Assembly (NCBI GenBank): GCA_024408895.1
Contig: JAKSUO010000082.1
Span: 1-5,475, forward strand
DNA: 5,475 bases
Source of the DNA: Alphaproteobacteria bacterium
GTDB lineage: Bacteria; Pseudomonadota; Alphaproteobacteria; RF32; CAG-239
Reading direction: 5' to 3'
Each line of letters opens with the position of its first letter. Positions within the stretch are counted from its first letter, which is position 1. A model generated the notes under the pieces. It was given only the letters and a program-made list of their open reading frames with translations, ran no database searches and was not told where the DNA came from. A program made the translations under genes and the position numbers. This document shows, piece by piece, positions 1 to 4,361 of this stretch.

Positions 1-173
1 CGGTTGTGTTGACGCAGGATATGCCGCAACACTATCAAATTATAAAGGAAAGTATTAAAGGAACCGAGAAAAATGCCACGACACGCACATGGCATATTCC
101 GGCAAAAAAGAATGATAAAATTACGTTGACTTATACCGTTGAAGTTCCGTATGATAAGCAAATTTGTGAATAA
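1..173 (+). CDS. C-terminal end of an unplaced protein, possibly DUF4139-type (5' truncated)
   Basis: An open frame enters from the left edge (first complete codon at 3) and stops at TAA 171-173, giving 56 residues that end in VPYDKQICE. The codon use matches the following genes, so it is probably a true C-terminus. The pattern is a tryptophan-containing strand (TRTWHIP), a polar stretch, then an alternating strand ending in a proline (ITLTYTVEVPY). It resembles the closing beta-strands of DUF4139 proteins, where a W-x-L strand is followed by a Y-x-V-x-YP strand. That family match rests on memory of a weak pattern. No catalytic residue or membrane segment is visible, so no function is assigned. 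The gap to the next start codon is 84 nt, so it could be the upstream member of the same transcript. Confidence 0.6.
   Translation, partial: VVLTQDMPQHYQIIKESIKGTEKNATTRTWHIPAKKNDKITLTYTVEVPYDKQICE
126..155 (+). promoter_or_regulatory. Candidate sigma70-type promoter for the murF-nrdR-nusB-def operon
   Basis: TTGACT at 126-131 and TATGAT at 150-155 are separated by 18 bp, each with five of six consensus bases. They lie inside the end of the upstream reading frame, about 100 bp before the murF start, and would give a leader of roughly 95 nt. The position inside a coding sequence makes chance occurrence quite possible. Nothing better is visible in 174-257. Confidence 0.3.
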
Positions 174-257
174 TTAACGGAACGTGATTAATCGGTACAA
201 AAATTCCGATTGCAAGCGGATTGAACGGTGAGGTTTATTGACTGTTAAGGGATAAAA

Positions 258-1589
258 ATGGAAAAGACTAGCGGTAAAAAGTTAGCTGAAATTTTGGGCT
301 GCGCATATAGCGGAAATGATGCGATTATTGATAATATATCAACCGACAGCCGCAAGATTTCATCAACAACATTGTTTATTGCGCTGAAAGGTGAAAAATT
401 TGATGCGCATAATTTTGTAAAAGATGTAATTAATCAAGGTTGTCCGATGGCAGTAGTAGAACATCCTGTTGACGGGGTGGAAGAAAAAAATCTGTTGATT
501 GTTGAAGATACGCTTAAAGCCTATGGCAAAATTGGGGCTTATAATCGTAGTTTGTTCAAAGGAACGGTTATCGGTTTGACCGGCAGTTCGGGAAAAACAA
601 CCACTAAGGAAGAAATGGCTTTCCTGCTTTCTAAATTCGGAAAAACTTATGCCACGACAGGAAACCATAATAACTTTGTAGGTGTGCCGCAAAGTCTGTG
701 TGAAATGGATATGAGTGCCGAGTATGCCGTTATTGAAATGGGAATGAGTGCCAAAGGAGAAATTGCATATTTAACGAGTTTGGTGAAACCGGATATTGCC
801 GTGGTGACTAATGTGTATCCGATGCATATAGAATTTTTTCCTGACTTTCGGAGTATTGCTTACGCTAAGGCGGAAATTTTTGAGGGAATGCCGAAAGGTA
901 AAGGTGTGGCCGTTATTAATGAAGACACTTCATTCGCGGATGTGTTGGAAAAACAGGCCGCTTGTTATGCTTCAAAAATTGTGAAGTTTGGCAAAAATAC
1001 ACATCCGAATGAGAACTTTACCACTTCGGAAATCGGTGAACATTTTTTGTATAATGCTTGGTGTGCCTTAACTGTGGTACAAACACTCGGGCTAAATACT
1101 ACAAAAGCGGCAGGATTTATAAAAGATTTCGGGGCGTTGGACGGACGTGGCAAACATCATACGCTTACGTTGCCGAATGGAGGCAAATATACACTGATAG
1201 ATGACAGCTATTCCGGTCAGCCCGAAGCTATGAAATTGGCGATAAACGCGCTTGATAAAATATCAACGGCAGGACGGAAAATTGTTGTTTTGGGAAAAAT
1301 GGCGGAATTGGGGACAACATCACAGCAACAACATCAGCAAATCGGGCAACTGTTGGCAAGTACTTCCATTGATATTGTTATCGGTGTATGTGCCGAAATG
1401 AAAGATATGTTGGCACAATTACCACCGGCCAAACAGCAATATTATTTTGAAAATAAAGAGGGTGTTGCTGAATTTTTGCTTAATAAACTCTTGCAAAATA
1501 ATGATATTGTCCTTATAAAGGGTGCAAGGTACTCTTCAAAAATGTATCAGGTGACCGAAGAATTGTTGAACCAAGGAAAAATGATATGA
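258..1589 (+). CDS. murF: MurF-type UDP-MurNAc-tripeptide:D-Ala-D-Ala ligase (divergent)
   Basis: A Mur ligase of 443 residues. MurF adds D-alanyl-D-alanine to UDP-MurNAc-tripeptide with ATP in the cytoplasm, the last soluble step of the peptidoglycan precursor pathway. The N-terminal domain has TDSRKI (29-34) and an LFIALKGEKFDAHNF stretch typical of MurF. The ATPase domain has the P-loop GLTGSSGKTTT (106-116), TGNHNN (134-139), E160 in EMGMS, H190 and K204 in YAKAEIF. The C-terminal domain has GRG (296-298), DDSY (315-318), LGKMAELG (345-352) and KGAR (421-424). Several motifs deviate from what I know of MurF: DDSYSGQP for DDSYNANP, GKM for GDM, and NVYPMH for NIGxAH. The region between FGKN (244-247) and the usual GxHN site looks about 25-30 residues short. 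ATG 258 is preceded by AAGG at 247-250. It sits outside a dcw cluster and overlaps nrdR by 4 bp. A MurF paralogue is the main alternative. Confidence 0.85.
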   Translation: MEKTSGKKLAEILGCAYSGNDAIIDNISTDSRKISSTTLFIALKGEKFDAHNFVKDVINQGCPMAVVEHPVDGVEEKNLLIVEDTLKAYGKIGAYNRSLFKGTVIGLTGSSGKTTTKEEMAFLLSKFGKTYATTGNHNNFVGVPQSLCEMDMSAEYAVIEMGMSAKGEIAYLTSLVKPDIAVVTNVYPMHIEFFPDFRSIAYAKAEIFEGMPKGKGVAVINEDTSFADVLEKQAACYASKIVKFGKNTHPNENFTTSEIGEHFLYNAWCALTVVQTLGLNTTKAAGFIKDFGALDGRGKHHTLTLPNGGKYTLIDDSYSGQPEAMKLAINALDKISTAGRKIVVLGKMAELGTTSQQQHQQIGQLLASTSIDIVIGVCAEMKDMLAQLPPAKQQYYFENKEGVAEFLLNKLLQNNDIVLIKGARYSSKMYQVTEELLNQGKMI

Positions 1590-2074
1590 AATGTCCTTTT
1601 TGCGGCTGTGAAGAAACGCAAGTAAAAGATTCTCGCAATACAGATGATGATACCGCGGTACGTCGTCGTCGTGAATGTCCGGAATGCGGTTCGCGCTTTA
1701 CAACGTTTGAGCGTGTGCAATTGCGTGAGCTTATTGTGATTAAGCGCAATGGTGAAAAAACGTTGTTTGATAGAGATAAATTGGCTAAATCAATTTCTTT
1801 GGCCGTGCGTAAAAGGCCGATTTCTGCCGAACGGGTTGAAAAAATCGTCAATTCGTTGCAACGTCGTTTTGAAAGTTCCGGCGAAACGGAAATTACAACC
1901 GTGCAAATCGGCGAAAGCGTTATGGAGGCCTTGTCTCATTTGGATAATATTGCGTATATTCGGTTTGCTTCGGTATATAAAGATTTCCATAATCTTAATG
2001 ATTTAAAGGATTTTGTTGCTACAATAGATAAATTAACGACGGAAACATCAAATCCGTCTGTGGAGGAAAATTAA
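1586..2074 (+). CDS. nrdR: Transcriptional repressor NrdR (ribonucleotide reductase regulator)
   Basis: This 162-residue protein has the full NrdR layout. An N-terminal zinc ribbon has four cysteines (C3, C6, C31, C34) and a basic RRRR stretch (26-29) that contributes to DNA binding. An ATP-cone domain follows from about residue 48 (LIVIKRNGEKTLFDRDKL) to about 138. In the family, ATP/dATP binding to the cone controls oligomerisation and binding to NrdR boxes upstream of ribonucleotide reductase genes, repressing them when dNTPs are plentiful. No NrdR box was seen in this window, so the targets lie elsewhere. The start codon overlaps the murF stop (ATGA, 1586-1589), which implies translational coupling. 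A near-identical length to family members and an intact Cys4 site make the call secure. In many Alphaproteobacteria nrdR is followed by riboflavin genes and then nusB; here nusB follows after 1 bp. Confidence 0.96.
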   Translation: MKCPFCGCEETQVKDSRNTDDDTAVRRRRECPECGSRFTTFERVQLRELIVIKRNGEKTLFDRDKLAKSISLAVRKRPISAERVEKIVNSLQRRFESSGETEITTVQIGESVMEALSHLDNIAYIRFASVYKDFHNLNDLKDFVATIDKLTTETSNPSVEEN

Positions 2075-2075
2075 A

Positions 2076-2564
2076 ATGTCTAAATTTGTTTCACCGAAAA
2101 TAAAAATGAAGTCGGGTGCACGATTGGCCGCCGTTCAGGCAAATTATATGATTGCGTTGGGACAGTTGCCGGTTGATGAGGTTATTGAAGATTTCGTGCA
2201 GGGAAAAATAGGGCGTTTTGCCATAGATGACAGCACCGGCGAAGAAGACGAAAAATTTGTGGAATTGGGACCAATTGATACCGCTTATTTTGAACAGATG
2301 GTGCGTGGAGCGCAGTCTAAAAAAGAAGACTTGGAAAAATCGCTTAATCAATTTTTGCACGGTGAATGGTCATATGAAAAAATGAACGGCATTATGCAAG
2401 CATTGCTTTTAAGCGCAGTGTACGAAATTGCCAATACCACAAATGTTGATGTTAAAATTCTGATTCAAGAGTATGTGGATTTGGCGTATGCGTTTTTCAG
2501 TAAAAACGAGCCGAAAATGGTGAATGCCGTGTTGGATCAGATTGCACATGCCGTAAGGAGCTGA
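2076..2564 (+). CDS. nusB: Transcription antitermination factor NusB
   Basis: NusB pairs with NusE (ribosomal protein S10) to bind BoxA RNA and keep RNA polymerase processive on rRNA operons. The 162-residue, mostly helical protein has the family's N-terminal signature GARLAAVQANYM (14-25). It also has the C-terminal half QALLLSAVYEI (108-118) followed by IQEYVDLAYAFF and EPKMVNAVLDQIA (130-157), which matches the usual inEyvelAk...fvNgvLd pattern. An acidic stretch near 51-60 (DDSTGEEDEK) sits in a variable loop region. The start lies 1 bp after the nrdR stop, with a GGAGG ribosome site at 2062-2066 inside the end of nrdR, and def begins 1 bp after its own stop. It is clearly an inner cistron of the operon. 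The residues facing BoxA are not sharply diagnostic by eye, but the overall pattern leaves little doubt. Confidence 0.9.
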   Translation: MSKFVSPKIKMKSGARLAAVQANYMIALGQLPVDEVIEDFVQGKIGRFAIDDSTGEEDEKFVELGPIDTAYFEQMVRGAQSKKEDLEKSLNQFLHGEWSYEKMNGIMQALLLSAVYEIANTTNVDVKILIQEYVDLAYAFFSKNEPKMVNAVLDQIAHAVRS

Positions 2565-2565
2565 A

Positions 2566-3102
2566 ATGTCTTTATTGAAATTATACGAATATCCGAGCGA
2601 AATTCTACGTCAAAAGTGCGAACGAGTAACGAAAGTGGATGATGAACTGCGCCGCTTTTTAGACGATATGCTTGAAACAATGTATGTAGATAAGGGGTGC
2701 GGATTGGCCGCGCCGCAAGTCGGAGTTTCTAAGCGGATTATCGTTTTAGATTCGAATCCGAGTGATGAAGATATGCGTGCAAGAAGGCCGATGTATTTGA
2801 TTAATCCGGAAATTATATGGCGGTCGGAAGAAACAATTTTGTTTAACGAGGGGTGCTTATCGTTGCCGGATCAACGTGCTGAGGTTGAACGCAATGAAAA
2901 AGTGCGTGTGCATTATACGGATTATAACGGAGCAGAACAGGAAATTTTAGCAGATGATTTGTTGGCTATTATTTTGCAACACGAAATAGACCATTTGGAC
3001 GGGGTGTTGTATATAGATCATTTAAGCCGGTTAAAACGAACAAGATTGCTTCATAAGCTGAATAAATTTTATGAAGAACGTGCGGATAGTAAGGGTAAAT
3101 AA
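2566..3102 (+). CDS. def: Peptide deformylase
   Basis: Peptide deformylase is a metal-dependent hydrolase (usually Fe2+ in vivo) that removes the N-formyl group from nascent chains at the ribosome. All three family motifs are intact in this 178-residue protein: GCGLAAPQ (44-51), EGCLS (95-99) and QHEIDHLDG (138-146). The metal ligands are C97, H139 and H143 and the catalytic base is E140. Length and the basic C-terminal helix (RLKRTRLLHKLNKF) fit a type 1 bacterial enzyme. The second position of motif I is Cys rather than the commoner Ile or Val, which is tolerated. ATG 2566 has a strong AAGGAG site (2555-2560) and lies 1 bp after the nusB stop. It is the last gene of the operon. The usual partner fmt (Met-tRNA formyltransferase) does not follow; an initiator tRNA gene does. 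No clear terminator lies directly after the stop. Confidence 0.97.
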   Translation: MSLLKLYEYPSEILRQKCERVTKVDDELRRFLDDMLETMYVDKGCGLAAPQVGVSKRIIVLDSNPSDEDMRARRPMYLINPEIIWRSEETILFNEGCLSLPDQRAEVERNEKVRVHYTDYNGAEQEILADDLLAIILQHEIDHLDGVLYIDHLSRLKRTRLLHKLNKFYEERADSKGK

Positions 3103-3165
3103 TGCTTGTTATCAGAGAAAACCGTTTTTTTATGTGAGTTTTTGAAAAAAAATATTATTTTATGC

Positions 3166-3194
3166 TTGACAACAGCGTCAAAATATATTACTTA
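3166..3194 (+). promoter_or_regulatory. Probable promoter of the initiator tRNA gene
   Basis: A perfect -35 hexamer TTGACA (3166-3171), preceded by C as in the alphaproteobacterial CTTGAC type, lies 74 bp upstream of the tRNA. At the standard 17-bp spacing the -10 would be the poor TACTTA (3189-3194). Better TATATT (3184-3189) is only 12 bp away. The -35 is therefore well supported and the -10 is not. The -35 also lies within a short palindrome, TTGAC-N6-GTCAA (3166-3181), which may be chance. Confidence 0.5.
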
Positions 3195-3245
3195 CACAAC
3201 GACATAACGAAATTCGGACGGTTTGCTCGGGTTTGTTATTTATAT

Positions 3246-3322
3246 CGCGGGGTAGAGCAGCTTGGTAGCTCCTCAGGCTCATAACCTGAAGGTCGTCGGT
3301 TCAAATCCTTCCCCCGCAACCA
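3246..3322 (+). tRNA. Initiator tRNA-fMet (anticodon CAT)
   Basis: A 77-nt tRNA with encoded CCA. Initiator identity comes from the unpaired C1xA72 at the acceptor end (CGCGGGG 3246-3252 against CCCCGCA 3312-3318), the A11-U24 pair in the D stem (GAGC/GCTC), and the anticodon loop CTCATAA (3277-3283). The anticodon stem is TCAGG/CCTGA, so the first of the three G-C pairs usual in initiators is A29-U41, which I recall as common in Alphaproteobacteria. The T-stem is abnormal: GTCGG (3295-3299) faces CCTTC (3307-3311), leaving a U-U at 50:64 and a C-U at 51:63. The gene still looks otherwise complete, with promoter and terminator. It lies downstream of def, so two components of formyl-methionine metabolism are neighbours. 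Whether it is the organism's working initiator or a second copy cannot be told here. Confidence 0.95.
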
Positions 3323-3327
3323 CTTAG

Positions 3328-3353
3328 AAACGCCCCTTTATGGGGCGTTTTTT
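3328..3353 (+). terminator. Rho-independent terminator after tRNA-fMet
   Basis: The stem AAACGCCCC (3328-3336) pairs perfectly with GGGGCGTTT (3342-3350) around the loop TTTAT. The 3' arm runs into six Ts (3348-3353). It starts 5 nt after the tRNA CCA. It is the core of a larger palindrome, because GCAACCACT (3316-3324) and AGTGGTTGC (3354-3362) flank it as a further perfect 9-bp pair. The left outer arm is partly the tRNA's own 3' end. Confidence 0.92.
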
Positions 3354-3380
3354 AGTGGTTGCAAGGAGTTGAACCGACGA
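3354..3380 (-). repeat. Inverted, partly deleted copy of the tRNA-fMet T-arm and 3' end
   Basis: Read on the minus strand, this 27-nt stretch matches 3293-3324 of the plus strand (the T-arm, acceptor 3' strand, CCA and two further bases). The differences are one A-to-C change in the T-loop and loss of the CCCCC of the acceptor arm. Twelve matching bases, then five, then nine, in the same order, are too many for chance. Its end TGAACCGAC (3370-3378) also forms a 9-bp hairpin with the following GTCGGTTCA (3385-3393). Confidence 0.85.
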
Positions 3381-3384
3381 GAAA

Positions 3385-3488
3385 GTCGGTTCAGTAGAAG
3401 TTTCAGGCGTTCGGGAGAACGCCGGTGAACGAAGTGAAGAAACGTACTCTAATGAGCGAAGCGAGGAACAATCCTTCCCCCGCAACCA
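3385..3488 (+). repeat. Second direct copy of the tRNA-fMet 3' end, split by a 76-nt insertion
   Basis: GTCGGTTCA at 3385-3393 repeats tRNA positions 3295-3303, and AATCCTTCCCCCGCAACCA at 3470-3488 repeats 3304-3322 exactly. The two pieces are contiguous in the tRNA, so this is one 28-nt copy broken between T-loop A57 and A58. The right piece alone is a 19-bp perfect direct repeat of the tRNA 3' end, 166 bp downstream, the classic look of an att duplication. The copy lacks the rest of a tRNA and cannot be a tRNA gene. Confidence 0.88.
3394..3469 (+). other. 76-nt structured insertion within the duplicated T-loop
   Basis: The segment separating the two halves of the duplicated tRNA 3' end holds a 7-bp perfect hairpin, GGCGTTC/GAACGCC (3406-3412, 3417-3423), closed by a GNRA-type GGGA tetraloop. 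It also holds two imperfect direct repeats, 3425-3443 and 3452-3469, sharing TGA-CGAAG-GA and AAC with mainly transition differences. The second contains GCGAAGC (3456-3462), a sequence known to form a very stable DNA mini-hairpin. No protein-coding signal is convincing. It may be a small palindromic repeat element, but its family is not recognised. Confidence 0.6.
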
Positions 3489-3498
3489 ATAAAAATCA

Positions 3499-3529
3499 AG
3501 GGTTTAGTAGAAATACTAAATCCTTTTTT
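3499..3529 (+). terminator. Strong rho-independent terminator following the second tRNA 3'-end copy
   Basis: AGGGTTTAGTA (3499-3509) pairs with TACTAAATCCT (3514-3524) with a single G-T wobble around a GAAA tetraloop, followed by a T run (3524-3529). Its place just 10 nt after the duplicated CCA suggests it was the original terminator of the tRNA gene before the intervening segment, with its own terminator, was inserted. That history is an inference. Confidence 0.88.
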
Positions 3530-3628
3530 CTTTATAAATCACAATTTAGTCCAACTATAGTCCCACATTTCATGCTTATTAAAAAGTATGTTTAATAACA
3601 AAAAATGGCATTAATTTAGGTTAAAGTA
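3530..3628. other. A+T-rich intergenic spacer
   Basis: The whole 3323-3701 interval has no credible gene. Its left part is the repeat structure and terminator listed separately. Within 3530-3628 I see only A+T-rich sequence with no clear hairpin, RNA gene or coding frame. A 47-codon frame at 3452-3595 crosses both the repeat and the terminator and is judged spurious. Confidence 0.6.
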
Positions 3629-3656
3629 TTGATTATTATTTTAAATGATGTATAGT
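3629..3656 (+). promoter_or_regulatory. Probable promoter of the nuclease lipoprotein gene
   Basis: TTGATT (3629-3634), 16 bp of spacer, then TATAGT (3651-3656), with four and five of six consensus bases. It lies 45 bp upstream of the start codon and downstream of a strong terminator, so the gene needs its own promoter. Confidence 0.55.
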
Positions 3657-3701
3657 ATCGATGTAAATTTCCACTAATATTTTCTTTTTTAGGAGAACTT
3701 G

Positions 3702-4196
3702 ATGAAGCAATATTTTCGTTTTTCAGCATGTTTATTAGTTTTAACCGTTTTCTTGACTGGATGTTCGTGTTTCTGTCCTGATAGAGCAAAAGAGGCAAAA
3801 TTTGAGTACACGGGGCTATTTTTAAAAGTAGTTGATGGTGACACATTTAAGGCACATTTTCATGGAAAGATTGAGTACATAAGGCTTGCTGGAGTTGACT
3901 GCTTTGAAATAGGAGAAGGAGAAAGACTAAAGAGTCAAGCCAAAGCACAACATATTAGCACAAAGCAGGCTCTGAAAAAGGGAAAGGAAGCCGAAATTAA
4001 ACTGGCAGATTTGTTAATGCATAATGGTCTTTTGAATATTGTACCTCTTAAAAGAGATAAGTACGGACGCGTAATTGCTCAAGTATATGCAAAAGATGAT
4101 AAAGGATTAATTGTGAATGTAAATCAATATATGTATTACAAAGGATTGTGTTCAGCGTTTCCTGATAAATCATATTACAATAAGAAAGCAGATTAA
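3702..4196 (+). CDS. Thermonuclease-family (SNase-like) lipoprotein
   Basis: Predicted 164-residue lipoprotein with a staphylococcal-nuclease fold, a family that cleaves DNA and RNA with Ca2+ by 5'-phosphodiester hydrolysis. Residues 1-21 are a signal peptide with a hydrophobic core and the lipobox LTGC (C21 lipidated), so it should sit on the periplasmic side of a membrane. The nuclease domain runs from about 37 to 150: VVDGDTF (43-49), IRLAGVDCFE (60-69) and RDKYGR (118-123). By family alignment D47, R61, D66, E69 and R123 correspond to the metal and catalytic residues D21, R35, D40, E43 and R87. The usual DTPE is DCFE, so Thr41 is replaced by Cys. The mature N-terminus is cysteine-rich (CSCFC). 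ATG 3702 is preferred over TTG 3699 because AGGAG (3691-3695) is then 6 nt away. It is A+T-rich compared with the operon upstream and looks accessory. Whether it is active is not certain. Confidence 0.88.
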   Translation: MKQYFRFSACLLVLTVFLTGCSCFCPDRAKEAKFEYTGLFLKVVDGDTFKAHFHGKIEYIRLAGVDCFEIGEGERLKSQAKAQHISTKQALKKGKEAEIKLADLLMHNGLLNIVPLKRDKYGRVIAQVYAKDDKGLIVNVNQYMYYKGLCSAFPDKSYYNKKAD

Positions 4197-4267
4197 TTGA
4201 TGCATTTTATACTTACATCGATAATCATAATTAATGTCATATTATTACACTTCTTAAATTAAGTAGA

Positions 4268-4296
4268 TTGACACACGAAAAATCGAGCGTTATATT
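4268..4296 (+). promoter_or_regulatory. Strong sigma70-type promoter of the helicase gene
   Basis: A perfect TTGACA (4268-4273), a 17-bp spacer and TATATT (4291-4296, five of six). It lies 65 bp upstream of the helicase start codon. It is the best promoter match in the window and implies that the helicase is transcribed independently of the nuclease gene. Confidence 0.75.
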
Positions 4297-4361
4297 TTTT
4301 GTAAAATTTTTGAGATTGATATATTTCTTTTATCAAAAGAACTTTTCACATTGAGGACGTT

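Noticed and set aside
190..211. AATCGG-N10-CCGATT inverted repeat between the first gene and murF
   Set aside because: Only a 6-bp stem with a 10-nt loop and no T run, so it is not supported as a terminator or operator.
3103..3165. Possible terminator for the def operon in the T- and A-rich stretch after the def stop
   Set aside because: T runs are present but no stable stem precedes them; the first real terminator is after the tRNA.
3166..3181. TTGAC-N6-GTCAA palindrome over the -35 of the tRNA promoter as a repressor operator
   Set aside because: A 5-bp half-site, one half of which is the -35 hexamer itself, is easily explained by chance.
3354..3488. Second tRNA gene or CRISPR-like array in the repeat region
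   Set aside because: No 5' acceptor strand, D-arm or anticodon arm is present, and the copies differ in orientation and spacing, which excludes both a tRNA and a CRISPR array.
3452..3595. 47-codon ATG frame (open further upstream from 3398) running through the repeat, the second terminator and the spacer
   Set aside because: It lacks a ribosome site, crosses a strong intrinsic terminator, and its composition follows the RNA repeat rather than a protein.
3616..3846. 76-codon frame on the minus strand over the nuclease promoter and signal peptide
   Set aside because: Antisense to a well-supported gene and its promoter, with no recognisable protein features.
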